Assembly (NCBI GenBank): GCA_000818095.1
Contig: CP009416.1
Location: 1,410,501-1,474,500 of the forward strand
DNA length: 64,000 nucleotides
DNA from: Jeotgalibacillus malaysiensis
GTDB lineage: Bacteria; Bacillota; Bacilli; Bacillales; Jeotgalibacillaceae
Direction: 5' to 3'
A program made the position numbers and the translations under genes. Positions 50,761 through 60,057 of the stretch are shown here, in pieces; the stretch's first letter is position 1, and the number at the start of each line of letters is the position of its first letter. Below the pieces are notes generated by a model. The model was not told the DNA's origin. It saw only the letters and a program-made list of their open reading frames with translations, and searched no databases.

Positions 50761-51831
50761 TTTATAGTAGTTGTGCAAAAGCAGAAATGTGCAGATCGCT
50801 AGGAGCATAACCGTGGCATATTGAGAAAAACCAATGCTGTTAAAAACAGGTCCTGACACATCGAGCACAGGCAGGTCTTTCTTTTGAACCGGGAAAAAGA
50901 AATGATAAACCACAAAAATAGCCGGTGATAAAATCATATGAAACGGTCTTGAGATCAGGTAGGAGCGGTAAGAGATCGGCAGCTGATGAATAAATGTGAT
51001 GACCTGCATATGTATACATAACCCGCTGAAAGAGATCATTGCAAGAATAACCAAACCTGCTAAATAGGAATCTGATATCCGTGCTGCCGCTTCAACACCA
51101 TTCGAAAGTTCGAGAAGTCCCGGGATTAAAAGCTGTAACTTTTCATCATACAGCCCATCAGAAAGAGATATTATTAATTGTTCAGATAAAGTGATGCAGA
51201 CCGAAAAAAACGTAATCAGTCCGCCAATGATTAATAGCTGCTTCACTGACACGGTAACTGATTCCCTGAATAAAGTCAGATAATCTGCTTTTGATGATGC
51301 AGAAATGTATGAACTGAACGAAGGACCTTTAATGATCCTTCCTGCTGCCATCCCGATTATTACATTTCCAAGAAGGTGACATAAAAAAAGAACGATGCCT
51401 AAAGTGGGCTGATTCATTAGTCCCCCTGCTACAGCTACAATCACAAACATCGGACTGGCCCCATTTGTATAGCAGATCAACCGCCTGGCATCTGATATAC
51501 TGATTTTATGATTTTTTAACAGATCAGCGGTCATTTTAGCTTCGATTGGAAATCCTGATAAAGAGCCTGCGAAAAATACTAATGCGCCCTGTCCTGAAAC
51601 ATTAAATAAGGGTTTCATCAACGGACTGAACAGCCTGGCGCCGAAGTTCACCCATGAAATCGCGGGAAGCATAGCTGTCAGAACAAAAAAAGGAAACAAT
51701 GAAGGGAAAATAATATCAGCGAAAAGTGTCATTCCGTTTAAGGCTGCTTCCATTGTTAAGCTTGGTGAAGAGAGCATAAAGATAAAAAAGGTTACATAGA
51801 TAAATGACACAATATGCTCTTTAATTTTCAT
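50743..51831 (-). CDS. ylbJ: YlbJ, sporulation integral membrane protein
   Basis: 362 residues, about eight membrane segments, nucleoside-recognition (Gate) domain type: FPSLFPFFVLTAML, GSLSGFPIEAKMTADLLK, CYTNGASPMFVIVAVAGG, LLELSNGV. B. subtilis YlbJ is needed for efficient sporulation. ATG start after GGAG. Convergent with coaD. Confidence 0.9.
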
Positions 51832-51952
51832 TCAATCGGCTCCATTGCAGTGTGATTAGTTCTTTTTACAGTTCAGCAGTGCTAAAATTAACTGTAAGAG
51901 AATTGTATGAAAGGTTAGCTGGAATAGAACTGCTGGTTAGGGGTGTGGAGTG

Positions 51953-52744
51953 ATGGAACCAAAGATTGGTCTGGCGCTTGGTTCAGGTGGATCGCGCGGA
52001 TTTGCTCATCTGGGTGTCTTAAAGGTGCTTGAGCGTGAAGAGATTCCGATTCACTATATTTCCGGCAGCAGTATGGGGTCTTTAATCGGGGCTCTCTACA
52101 GTGCCGGACAGACAGTTGAAGATATGGAAAGAGTGGCGGTTACGTTCAGAAGTAAATACTTCATGGATCTGACTGTTCCAAAAATGGGATTTATCTCCGG
52201 GGAAAAATTCCGGCAATTTATCAGGTTATTTACACATCATAAAAAAATTGAAGAGTTGAATATACCATTATCAATCGTTGCAACTGATCTGATTAAAGCT
52301 GAAAAGGTTATATTTACAACGGGACCTGTTGACCGGGCTGTCAGAGCAAGTACAGCCATACCAGGGATTTTTGTACCTGAAAAAATTGATGGGAAACTGC
52401 TTGTTGACGGCGGTGTTATTGACAGAGTACCTGCTTCTGTTGCAAAGGATATGGGTGCTGATCTTGTGATTGGGGTAGATGTATCACAAGTAAAGAAAAA
52501 TGCTGAAATTACAACAATTTATGATGTAATCATTCAAAGCATTGATATCCTGCAGACAGAAATTGTACACCTGAAAATGACAGGGGCAGATGTTTTGATC
52601 TCTCCCCGCGTAGAAAAGTTCAGCAGTAAATCCTTTCAAAATGCGAAAGAAATTATACAACTGGGTGAAGAAGCTGCTGAAGCAGCTCTGCCGAAAATAT
52701 ATGAAGAAATTGAACGCTGGAAGGAGCTTCACAAAGATGAATAA
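51953..52744 (+). CDS. ylbK: Patatin-like phospholipase family protein (YlbK, RssA-like)
   Basis: 263-residue predicted serine hydrolase of the patatin family. Oxyanion motif GSGGSRGFAHLGVL near residue 8, nucleophile serine in SGSSMGSLIGALYSAG near 38, and catalytic Asp in LLVDGGVIDRVP near 150. Lipid substrate unknown. The ATG follows GGGGTG. It overlaps ylbL by 8 bases. Confidence 0.9.
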   Translation: MEPKIGLALGSGGSRGFAHLGVLKVLEREEIPIHYISGSSMGSLIGALYSAGQTVEDMERVAVTFRSKYFMDLTVPKMGFISGEKFRQFIRLFTHHKKIEELNIPLSIVATDLIKAEKVIFTTGPVDRAVRASTAIPGIFVPEKIDGKLLVDGGVIDRVPASVAKDMGADLVIGVDVSQVKKNAEITTIYDVIIQSIDILQTEIVHLKMTGADVLISPRVEKFSSKSFQNAKEIIQLGEEAAEAALPKIYEEIERWKELHKDE

Positions 52745-53771
52745 AAAAATGATGCTGACACTGACAGTGATTATGCTTGTATCAGTGTTTCTCAGCTTTT
52801 ATTCGCTGCCATATTATATCCAAAAGCCGGGCAGCGCATTTGCACTTGATGATATTGTTGAGGTGGCGGACGGTACCGACAGTGAAGGAGATTTCTCTTT
52901 GATGACTGTTTCACAGGTTCAGGCAAATGTATTTGCCTATGCATGGGCTTATTTCAGCGAATATCAGGAGATTTTTCCGGTCGAACAGGTCAGAAACCCT
53001 CATGAAAGCGAAGATGAATATTCAATACGTCAGCTCTATCTGATGGATAATTCAGCGGCACAGGCAATTGAAGTTGCCTTTAGAGAAGCAGGTGCTGAAT
53101 TCGAATACATTTACAATGGCATTTATATACTGAATGTATTTCCGGGGATGCCGGCTGAAGATATACTTGAAGCCGGTGACAGGATTACTCAGGTTGATGA
53201 TCTGGAATTGGAATCTTCTGAACAGTTTATTGATTATGTGTCTGAGAAAGAAGCGGGAGATACGGTAACGATTCTTTATGAAAGAGATGGAGAAGAAAGA
53301 GCAGATGACATTACACTTGAAACTTTTCCGGAGAATAATAACCAGGTTGGAATGGGGATCTCTCTTGTAGATGACATTGAGCTTGAAACGGATCCAACGG
53401 TCAATATTGATTCGGGCGGCATCGGAGGCCCATCTGCCGGATTGATGTATGCACTTGAAATTTATGACCAGCTTGTTGAAGAGGATCTGACTTCAGGAAA
53501 AATGGTTGCCGGAACAGGTACGATCTCTTCTGAAGGGGTAGTCGGCAGAATTGGCGGGATTGAACAGAAGGTAGTAGCAGCAGACAGACAGGGAATCGAG
53601 ATATTTTTTGCGCCTGATGATGAGCTGCCTGAAGACGTGTTAAGTGAAAATCCTGATATTCAGACAAATTATGAAGCGGCAGTACAGACTGCTGAAAGTA
53701 TCGGAACTGATATGGAAATTGTGCCGGTCAGCGAATTTGAAGATGCACTTGAATATCTGAATTCACTCTAA
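52737..53771 (+). CDS. ylbL: YlbL, membrane-anchored Lon-type serine protease with PDZ domain
   Basis: 344 residues: N-terminal membrane anchor (MMLTLTVIMLVSVFLSFY), a PDZ domain about 130-210 (FPGMPAEDILEAGDRITQVDD), and a C-terminal Lon proteolytic domain with catalytic dyad S233 (GGPSAGLMYAL) and K278 (GGIEQKVVAA). B. subtilis YlbL is a growth/checkpoint-related protease. ATG 52737 follows AAGGAG inside the end of ylbK, so the two are coupled. Confidence 0.93.
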   Translation: MNKKMMLTLTVIMLVSVFLSFYSLPYYIQKPGSAFALDDIVEVADGTDSEGDFSLMTVSQVQANVFAYAWAYFSEYQEIFPVEQVRNPHESEDEYSIRQLYLMDNSAAQAIEVAFREAGAEFEYIYNGIYILNVFPGMPAEDILEAGDRITQVDDLELESSEQFIDYVSEKEAGDTVTILYERDGEERADDITLETFPENNNQVGMGISLVDDIELETDPTVNIDSGGIGGPSAGLMYALEIYDQLVEEDLTSGKMVAGTGTISSEGVVGRIGGIEQKVVAADRQGIEIFFAPDDELPEDVLSENPDIQTNYEAAVQTAESIGTDMEIVPVSEFEDALEYLNSL

Positions 53772-53810
53772 ACTAAAGGGGCGGGACTAATGTCGCGCCC
53801 TTTTAGTTTT
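53772..53810 (+). terminator. Terminator of ylbK-ylbL
   Basis: ACTAAAGGGGCGGGAC and GTCGCGCCCTTTTAGT, 16-base arms with two mismatches, TAAT loop, then T. Confidence 0.78.
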
Positions 53811-53873
53811 TCTGCTTATACCTCATAGCTAAAGGCTTAAAATTGATACTTTATCGCTGGATATTATTCGTTA

Positions 53874-55073
53874 TCAATGTATAACCGGTGGAGCGGTAAA
53901 ATCCTTAGTCAGCATATTGATCCGCTTTAGCGGGTCAGAAAAACCCATTGCGTATGATTTTGAAGCTCTAATATCAATTGCGCAAAGATCATGGTGCTGT
54001 TGATTCAGGTTGCTGATTACAGGCAGCTTAAAATCTTTTTTATAGCGGCTGAGATATTCTCTGCCTTTTCTTGACATACCAAGCAATCTCAGATACTCCG
54101 GCTCTTTATGCTGTTTGATTTCCTCTCTGGTTGTTCTTGTGATCAGATGGGTCAGCATGCGCTGAATTCTCGTCCAGGTATATCGTTTTGTTTTAACGTG
54201 CTGCATGAATGTATCAAATGACGGGCTCTTTAACGCGGCTTCAATTAAACGGTATTCAATGCCTTCTTCAACCTCATAATAAGTCTGTAGTTCCTGTGGA
54301 GAAGATGTAATCAGCATATGCTGAAGGTAAGGCCAGAAATGTTCCCAGTTCAGAAAATGACTATCCTGGCTGAATTTGCTCAATACGCGGCAGGAGTCTT
54401 TGGGAAGGTGCCCTGATACTGCTTCAAGATTCTCCTCAAAAATTTTCTTTCTGATTGAAGTAGCGCTTGAAATAAATGACTGATCTAATGACTGATCATG
54501 ATAATCAGAAGATATACGCTGGATCGTGTAAGGGGTCATGTCAGAAAATTGATCTGCTGCGCGTATGTACTGATAACCGAGCATATTATTAGGCTTTGAG
54601 AGGTCAAGCCCGGATGCATCACCAAACAGTAGACGGTAGCTTTCAGCTGCTGCTGCGGGGTAGCTGTTACCGAGCTGCATCTGTTCATGGATCGTCTGCT
54701 GCAGTTGTTTAAAATCTTTTTTTTCAAGTACAAGCTGATTAATAAAAGGTTCAATTTGTCCGCTTTCACTGCCAAAGCAAAATGAATCACACCCGGCAGC
54801 ATCCAACAGCTTCACAGCTCCTTCTGCAAAAATTGATGCATGCTGAACAGCAAAGTGATAAGGGAGCTCAAAAACAATATCCACGCCTCCACAAAGCGCC
54901 ATTTCAGCCCGTTCTCTCTTAGGGCAGAGTGCAGGTTCGCCCCGCTGAAGAAAGTTTCCGCTCATAACAGCAATGACAACATCACGGCCTGATTCCTTCC
55001 GTGATTGTTTCACGTGGAGATGATGCCCATTATGAAAAGGGTTGTATTCAACTACTACACCACAAGCCCTCAT
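53874..55073 (-). CDS. tmcAL: tRNA(Met) cytidine acetate ligase
   Basis: Makes N4-acetylcytidine at position 34 of elongator tRNA-Met from acetate and ATP (B. subtilis YlbM/TmcAL). Nucleotidyltransferase fold with GVVVEYNPFHNGHHLH at the N-terminus, then GNFLQRGEPAL, FELPYHFAVQHASIFAEGAV, SKPNNMLGYQY and SSDYHD. 399 residues; ATG 55073 lies 8 bases after AAGGAG. Divergent from the yceD-rpmF genes. Confidence 0.93.
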   Translation of the reverse strand: MRACGVVVEYNPFHNGHHLHVKQSRKESGRDVVIAVMSGNFLQRGEPALCPKRERAEMALCGGVDIVFELPYHFAVQHASIFAEGAVKLLDAAGCDSFCFGSESGQIEPFINQLVLEKKDFKQLQQTIHEQMQLGNSYPAAAAESYRLLFGDASGLDLSKPNNMLGYQYIRAADQFSDMTPYTIQRISSDYHDQSLDQSFISSATSIRKKIFEENLEAVSGHLPKDSCRVLSKFSQDSHFLNWEHFWPYLQHMLITSSPQELQTYYEVEEGIEYRLIEAALKSPSFDTFMQHVKTKRYTWTRIQRMLTHLITRTTREEIKQHKEPEYLRLLGMSRKGREYLSRYKKDFKLPVISNLNQQHHDLCAIDIRASKSYAMGFSDPLKRINMLTKDFTAPPVIH

Positions 55074-55247
55074 ATCTCTCACTCCTTAAATAAAGTCGAA
55101 TCAATAAATGAACAATACCTTTATATTCTAACTCATTTACGTTATAATAGGGTGTAGTTTCGACCGGGCATCATAACCGGTCTTTTATTGTGCAGCCTAA
55201 AGCGTAAATACTTTCAGGTCAGTGCTTTTAGTTGTAAAGAAAAAATC

Positions 55248-55276
55248 TTGACATTCCTTTATACAGGGAATATAAT
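55248..55276 (+). promoter_or_regulatory. Consensus promoter of the yceD-rpmF transcript
   Basis: TTGACA (55248-55253), a 17-base spacer and TATAAT (55271-55276): both hexamers match sigma-A consensus at every position, fitting a ribosomal protein transcript. Confidence 0.85.
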
Positions 55277-55303
55277 CTACTTTGTGCCTTGAGGTGATGA
55301 CAG

Positions 55304-55849
55304 ATGAAATGGTCAATCATTCAGCTGCAGAAATATCGCAATGAGGACTTCAAGATCGATGAAACGGCAGAAATGAATGAACTGACAAACAGACACCGTG
55401 ATATCAGACAGGTTGCACCTGTTCGTGTCACTGGACGTGGTGATATCAGTTCGTCAAAGATTACGTTTCACCTTCATATTGAAACAACCCTGACTTTACC
55501 ATGTGCAAGAACACTTGTGGATGTTGAGTACCCGGTTTCTCTTGATACTGTGGAAACTTTTATTTTGAATTCATCATATGTTGATGAAGAATTGAGTGAA
55601 GAAGTCCATGAGCCGGAAGGTGAGGTTATTAATCTCAAACCGGTGATCGAAGAGATTCTGCTGCTTCAGGTACCACTTCAGGTCTTTAGTGATAAAGCGC
55701 TTGAAGAGGAAGGCATGGACAGCGGTAACGGCTGGGAAGTGTTATCAGAAGAGGAACTTGAAGAAGCGAGAATTGAGGAGCAGCAGGAAGAACCTGCAGC
55801 AGATCCAAGACTTGCTGATCTTGCGAAATTTTTCGACGAAAAAAAATAA
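55304..55849 (+). CDS. ylbN: YceD family protein (DUF177, YlbN)
   Basis: 181-residue protein of the YceD/DUF177 family, linked to ribosome or 23S rRNA maturation in several organisms. Features: [32 protein letters not shown] with the conserved cysteine, and an acidic C-terminus ending [15 protein letters not shown], the family's typical tail. It precedes rpmF, the universal arrangement. Confidence 0.9.
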   Translation: MKWSIIQLQKYRNEDFKIDETAEMNELTNRHRDIRQVAPVRVTGRGDISSSKITFHLHIETTLTLPCARTLVDVEYPVSLDTVETFILNSSYVDEELSEEVHEPEGEVINLKPVIEEILLLQVPLQVFSDKALEEEGMDSGNGWEVLSEEELEEARIEEQQEEPAADPRLADLAKFFDEKK

Positions 55850-55908
55850 CCGTAAAAACTGGACCTCTGGTTCATTTTACAATCACTCTCTTTAAGGAGG
55901 TGGGAAAC

Positions 55909-56082
55909 ATGGCAGTACCATTTAGAAGAACATCGAAAACCGCTAAAAGAAAGCGTCGTACGCATTTCAAGCTATCTGTACCAGGTATGGTAGAGTGCTC
56001 TAACTGTGGAGAAATGAAGCTTTCTCACCGCGTGTGTAAAGCGTGCGGAACTTATAAAGGCAAAGAAGTAGTAGGAAAATAA
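55909..56082 (+). CDS. rpmF: Ribosomal protein bL32, zinc-binding form
   Basis: 57 residues: [19 protein letters not shown] start, then the zinc ribbon [18 protein letters not shown] with four cysteines. AAGGAGGTGG ribosome binding site. The zinc-ribbon form suggests that a zinc-free paralogue, if any, is elsewhere. Confidence 0.97.
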   Translation: MAVPFRRTSKTAKRKRRTHFKLSVPGMVECSNCGEMKLSHRVCKACGTYKGKEVVGK

Positions 56083-56094
56083 TTACTTCTTCTG

Positions 56095-56135
56095 AAAACC
56101 TGCAATAGGGACCATGGCCCTTTGCAGGTTTTTTT
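56095..56135 (+). terminator. Terminator of rpmF
   Basis: AAAACCTGCAA(T)AGGG and CCCTTTGCAGGTTTT with an ACCATGG loop, then T. Confidence 0.88.
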
Positions 56136-56223
56136 GTGCGAAAAAATAAGTTACCCATTCTGCTCCTGAAAATCTCATGTTACAATTATTTGCAGACTTA
56201 AAGGGAAATGGGGACTGTTTTGT

Positions 56224-56976
56224 ATGGGGTATCAAATACATCAGAAGAATAACGTACTGGTTTTTACAATTACTAGACCCGATCGCAGAAATGCAGTTAA
56301 CTATGAAGTAATGGATGGACTGGATGAAGCAGTTTCATTAGCTGAAAACGATCACAGTATTAAAATCCTTTTAATTACAGGAGAGGGTACGCAGGCGTTT
56401 TGTGCCGGTGGAGACTTACAGGAATTTCACGGGTTAAAAACGCAGGAAGAGTCTTTTGGGATGCTCTCAAGAATGGGGGGAATCCTCTACAGACTGGCTA
56501 CACTTGATAAAGTAACAGTCGCGTATATTAATGGAACAGCTGTAGGTGGCGGATGCGAAATTGCTGCAGCGTGTGACTACCGTTTTGCACGCCCTGGTGC
56601 AAAATTGGGCTTCGTTCAGGGAACGCTGGCGATTACGACCGGCTGGGGTGGCGGCACGCTTCTCTATGAACGGCTTCCTGCAAATCAGGCTTTCCGTCTC
56701 CTCACTGAAGCACATATTCTAACAGGTGAAGAGTTGAACGAGTTAGGATTTATCGATCAGGTCCTTCAGGCGTCTTCAGCTGATGAATTGATTGAACAGT
56801 TTGAGCCTGTTATCCAAAAGACAGGTCCGGTTTTATCAGCCTATAAAAAAATGCTGACGAGAAAATGGATCGCCAGTGATCTGAAAGAGCGTATGGCAAG
56901 TGAAATATATGAATGCTCGGTTCTATGGGAATCAGAAGAGCATCATGCTGCAGTGGGAAGGTTTTTAAATAAATAG
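56224..56976 (+). CDS. Enoyl-CoA hydratase/isomerase family protein
   Basis: Crotonase-fold protein of 250 residues. RPDRRNAVN, the oxyanion-hole loop AFCAGGDLQEF near residue 60, and VGGGCEIAAACDYRFARPGAKLGF. The substrate is undetermined. Its TAG stop is formed with the first two bases of a small inserted repeat (56975-57038); without the insertion the frame would add S, C, Y, K before stopping. Not in the B. subtilis ylb order. Confidence 0.85.
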   Translation: MGYQIHQKNNVLVFTITRPDRRNAVNYEVMDGLDEAVSLAENDHSIKILLITGEGTQAFCAGGDLQEFHGLKTQEESFGMLSRMGGILYRLATLDKVTVAYINGTAVGGGCEIAAACDYRFARPGAKLGFVQGTLAITTGWGGGTLLYERLPANQAFRLLTEAHILTGEELNELGFIDQVLQASSADELIEQFEPVIQKTGPVLSAYKKMLTRKWIASDLKERMASEIYECSVLWESEEHHAAVGRFLNK

Positions 56977-57046
56977 CTGTGTTAAAGATCAGTTCTTTTT
57001 CTTTACAGCTTTAATCAACAGCCAACTTCAACATGGTGAAATAAAT
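56967..57046 (+). repeat. 64-bp internal-deletion form of the dispersed element, with 8-bp target duplication
   Basis: AGCTGTGTTAAAGATCAGTT (left end) and ATCAACAGCCAACTTCAACA (right end) match the ends of the 195-bp element, with the GC-rich centre missing. AAATAAAT occurs at 56967-56974 and 57039-57046 as the direct repeat. Confidence 0.7.
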
Positions 57047-57060
57047 CGTGTTACAAATAA

Positions 57061-57110
57061 AAAATAGACATAAAAAATACGATAATCGTATTTTTTATGT
57101 CTATTTTTTT
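57061..57110 (+). terminator. Terminator after the enoyl-CoA hydratase gene
   Basis: Arms of 21 bases (57061-57081 and 57087-57107, AT-rich, containing ATAGACATAAAAAATACG) with a 5-base loop, then T. Confidence 0.85.
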
Positions 57111-57185
57111 ATGTTCAAGCATAAGATATCAATAGATTCAGAAACTCCAGGTTAAAAGTTTACTATGAGGACTGGGGGAGTCAGT

Positions 57186-57578
57186 ATGAAATTAAGACAG
57201 GATGGCTGGACGTCACGTGAGGATCAGTTGTTAAAAGAAAAAGTGTTATCACACATCGAACAGGGAAGTACACAGTTGAATGCATTTGAAGAAGTGGCCC
57301 TTGAACTGAACAGAACACCGGCAGCATGCGGATTTCGCTGGAATTCTTCTTTAAGAAAAGAATGCCAGAAACAGATCTCTGAAGCCAAAAGATTAAGGTA
57401 TGCAAAAAGAAGGGAAGAAGAAAAGAAGTCTGTTGAAAAAGTAAGTGACTGTAATGCTGATCAGCTGATCCAAAAAATGAATCAATGGATTTCAAGGCTT
57501 GAACAAAACCAGCCGGCACTTGATATAAAGCAAAAAGCTGAGGAAGCAGAAAAAACGGGAACGCCTGGAAAAAGATAA
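57186..57578 (+). CDS. rsfA: RsfA-like sporulation regulator, N-terminal part (frame broken)
   Basis: RsfA is a Myb/SANT-like DNA-binding regulator of sigma-F-dependent genes in the forespore. The N-terminal domain is clear: DGWTSREDQLLKEKVLSHI, FEEVALELNRTPAACGFRWNS. The frame runs through the helical linker to an A6 tract (57550-57555) and then stops after TGTPGKR. One A fewer would continue into a leucine-rich coiled coil that is present in the next frame to 57768. ATG 57186 has GGGGGAG upstream. B. subtilis has rsfA at the same place after rpmF. Confidence 0.8.
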   Translation: MKLRQDGWTSREDQLLKEKVLSHIEQGSTQLNAFEEVALELNRTPAACGFRWNSSLRKECQKQISEAKRLRYAKRREEEKKSVEKVSDCNADQLIQKMNQWISRLEQNQPALDIKQKAEEAEKTGTPGKR

Positions 57579-57768
57579 TCAGTTTTTAAAAGAACAGATC
57601 ACTGAACTGAAGGGAGATTACCATGCGCTATTATATTTAATTGAAAAAGCGAGAAAGCTTGGAACAGATGATCATGACCGATCTTCAAGCGTCTTTAAGA
57701 TGGAGCCCAATAGCAACCTTTTTAGAATGGATAAAAAAGCCGTCAATGAATCATCTGAACAGTTTTAG
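57556..57768 (+). pseudogene. rsfA: C-terminal coiled-coil part of rsfA, in the +1 frame
   Basis: This frame reads RERLEKDNQFLKEQITELKG, then DYHALLYLIEKARKLG, and ends SSEQF at a TAG (57766-57768). It has no start codon or ribosome binding site of its own at its beginning and continues the helix of the upstream frame. It looks like the lost end of RsfA after a one-base expansion of the A tract. Confidence 0.7.
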
Positions 57769-57813
57769 CATTGTTGAATAAAAGATTTAGTGAATAGGTA
57801 CCTTTTAAACCGG

Positions 57814-57878
57814 CTGGTGTTAGAAGGTCCAAAGTGACGTTTTCCGCGGGAAGCGCCCGCTTTCGCTTTAAACACCAG
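57814..57878 (+). repeat. Short palindromic repeat remnant
   Basis: CTGGTGTT (57814-57821) and AACACCAG (57871-57878) bound a block with GACGTTTTCCGCGGGAAGCG and an inner GCGGG/CCCGC stem, resembling part of the Bacillaceae core repeat. The rest of 57769-58016 is AT-rich and shows no gene. Confidence 0.55.
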
Positions 57879-58014
57879 ATGAACAAATACAATTACTATA
57901 ACTAAACTTTAAAACTAACATAAAAACTATAAATGATTGCGAATTGGAATCATACAAACTCTTTATTTAACTAATTTTTTCTAAAGCACTCGATTAAGCG
58001 TATCTGAACGAATT

Positions 58015-58050
58015 AAAAGCCTGAGACATCATCAATTTTGTCTCAGGCTT
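58015..58050 (-). terminator. Terminator of ylbP, recurring AGCCTGAGAC type
   Basis: AAGCCTGAGACA (58017-58028) and TGTCTCAGGCTT (58039-58050); on the minus strand the stem is followed by TTTAATT. Third copy of this hairpin. Confidence 0.78.
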
Positions 58051-58070
58051 AAATATTGTTTAAGGTTTAT

Positions 58071-58547
58071 TTAATCGTGCACCTGTTCAGTAACACCCTC
58101 AGGATACCAGACCATCGGATTTTCACCTAAGTCTCTCTCTAAATCGTATGTTACACGTTCAAAGCCCATTTTCTCCCAGAATTGAGTTGAATTTACTCTT
58201 GGATTTGTTTTGATTGGCAGGCCGAAACCTTTTGCAAACTCTACCATTGCCTGACCGTAGCCTTTTTTCTGATAGCCTGGCAGGACTTCTACTTTCCAGA
58301 GCTCAAGATAGTTCTGTGGCGGCTCAAAATACTGGTCAAACCTTGCATCTCTTTTGTACAGGTTCATTCGTGCTACTAGCTTGTTTCCTAAGTAGATTCC
58401 GTAAAAAGGTGAATCACTGTCGTTTTCAACCATATTCGTTTCGAGTTCTTCTTTCATTGACAGTTCCTGCACGCCAACTTCCCGAAACTTATTAAACTCT
58501 TCAAGAGTTTTGTAATTGATTTTTAAATTCTCCACTTTAAAAGACAT
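58071..58547 (-). CDS. ylbP: GNAT-family N-acetyltransferase YlbP
   Basis: 158-residue acetyltransferase; acetyl-CoA-binding motif LPGYQKKGYGQAMVEFAKGFG near residue 95, preceded by ARMNLYKRDARFDQYFEPPQNYLELWKVEV and followed by NSTQFWEKMGFERV. Substrate unknown. I use ATG 58547; a GTG at 58556 is in frame but lies in the ribosome binding region. Same place as in B. subtilis. Confidence 0.87.
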   Translation of the reverse strand: MSFKVENLKINYKTLEEFNKFREVGVQELSMKEELETNMVENDSDSPFYGIYLGNKLVARMNLYKRDARFDQYFEPPQNYLELWKVEVLPGYQKKGYGQAMVEFAKGFGLPIKTNPRVNSTQFWEKMGFERVTYDLERDLGENPMVWYPEGVTEQVHD

Positions 58548-58651
58548 TCCGGACACTCCCTGTTTGTATAATGACTTTCTTCTGAAACCGCTTTATACGG
58601 TATTTAGATATATTATAGCGCAACAGGTCAAAAAATTCTGCACATTTACCC

Positions 58652-58667
58652 AGAAAGCGTTTACAAT
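58652..58667 (+). promoter_or_regulatory. cre site overlapping the -10 of the acyl-CoA carboxylase operon
   Basis: AGAAAGCGTTTACA (58652-58665) fits the cre consensus at 13 of 14 positions and overlaps TACAAT (58662-58667), a likely -10 about 45 bases before the first gene. CcpA binding here would repress transcription. Confidence 0.55.
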
Positions 58668-58711
58668 AGAAGGTGGGGATGGAAAGTATTTATTATTGAA
58701 GGGGGATTTTT

Positions 58712-60052
58712 GTGAGGAAAATACTCATTGCGAATCGCGGGGAAATTGCCCTCCGTATTATCAGAACGTGTAAAAAAATGAATATCAAAACAGTTGCAGT
58801 TTATTCTGAAGCTGACGAGGAACTGCCTTATGTAAAAGAAGCGGATACTGCAAAGCTGATTGGTCCGCCACCTGTAGCGCAGTCCTACTTACATATTGAC
58901 AGACTCCTTGAGATCGCAGCTGAGGAGAAGGTTAACGCAATTCATCCGGGATATGGCCTTTTATCAGAAAACGCTGATTTTGCGGAACGAGTAGAGAAAG
59001 AGGGCATCATTTTTATTGGTCCATCTTCTTCAGTCATGCGCAAAATGGGTGATAAAATTGAAGCCAGAAAGACAATGGTAGATGCAGGTGTTCCAGTCGT
59101 ACCTGGTTATGAAAGTGAAAACATGACAATAGAAGAGGCGCGTGAAGAGGCTGCTAAAATCGGTTATCCGGTTATGCTGAAGGCAAGCAGTGGAGGCGGA
59201 GGCGTTGGAATGGTGCTGTGCGAAGATGAACAAGCGCTCAATCAGCATTTTGAACCAACGATCAAACGCTCTCAAACCTACTTCGGATCCGGGAAGTTGT
59301 TCATTGAGAAATACATTGCAAATGCGAGGCATATTGAAGTGCAGATCTTTGGGTCTGCAACAGGTGAAGTGTTCCATTTATTTGAACGGAACTGTTCGAT
59401 TCAGAGAAGAAATCAAAAAGTAATTGAAGAATCTCCATCTCCGTCACTAACTGAACCCGCTAAAAACAAGTTATATCATTTAGCTGTTCAGGCGGCTGAA
59501 GCAGTCGGCTACAAAAACGCAGGCACGATTGAATGCATCCTTGATATGGATGAAAATCCTTATTTTCTTGAAATGAACACAAGACTTCAGGTGGAACATC
59601 CGGTCACTGAACAGATAACAGGTTATGATCTTGTAGAGTGGCAGATTAAAACTGCCTTTGAAGAAAAGCTGCCTGTTACAAAGCAGGAAGATATTCAGGT
59701 CACAGGGCATTCAATTGAATTCAGAATCTATGCAGAAGACCCTAAAACATTCTATCCTTCACCAGGCACATTAACAAAGGTGCATTTTCCAAATGGAGAA
59801 GGAATTAGAGTGGATATCGGCTATGAGGCAGAAAATAAAGTTACGCCTTATTATGATCCGATGATTGCGAAATTTATCGTAACAGCTGATTCAAGACACT
59901 CCTGCATTCAGGCAGCACGGCAGGCGTTTGATTCAGTCAGTGTAGAAGGTGTAAAAACAAATATTCCAATTCATAAACTTGTTCTGGATTCAGCTGAATT
60001 CATGGACGGTAAATACCATACCCAAACTTTAATGAACATAAAAGGAGAATGA
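58712..60052 (+). CDS. Acyl-CoA carboxylase, biotin carboxylase subunit (AccC-like)
   Basis: ATP-dependent carboxylation of biotin. 446 residues: ILIANRGEIALRIIRTC start, ASSGGGGVGMVL (ATP-grasp glycine loop), ERNCSIQRRNQKVIEE and FLEMNTRLQVEHPVTE. GTG start after AAGGGGG. Grouped with a separate 70-residue biotin carrier and a carboxyltransferase, so it belongs to an acyl-CoA carboxylase (propionyl-, methylcrotonyl- or similar), not the housekeeping AccABCD set. Its stop overlaps the next gene region. Confidence 0.9.
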   Translation: MRKILIANRGEIALRIIRTCKKMNIKTVAVYSEADEELPYVKEADTAKLIGPPPVAQSYLHIDRLLEIAAEEKVNAIHPGYGLLSENADFAERVEKEGIIFIGPSSSVMRKMGDKIEARKTMVDAGVPVVPGYESENMTIEEAREEAAKIGYPVMLKASSGGGGVGMVLCEDEQALNQHFEPTIKRSQTYFGSGKLFIEKYIANARHIEVQIFGSATGEVFHLFERNCSIQRRNQKVIEESPSPSLTEPAKNKLYHLAVQAAEAVGYKNAGTIECILDMDENPYFLEMNTRLQVEHPVTEQITGYDLVEWQIKTAFEEKLPVTKQEDIQVTGHSIEFRIYAEDPKTFYPSPGTLTKVHFPNGEGIRVDIGYEAENKVTPYYDPMIAKFIVTADSRHSCIQAARQAFDSVSVEGVKTNIPIHKLVLDSAEFMDGKYHTQTLMNIKGE

Positions 60053-60057
60053 TGGAC

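Noticed and set aside
58575-58590. cre site (TGAAACCGCTTTAT) upstream of ylbP
   Set aside because: Two mismatches in conserved positions and no placed promoter; too weak to list.
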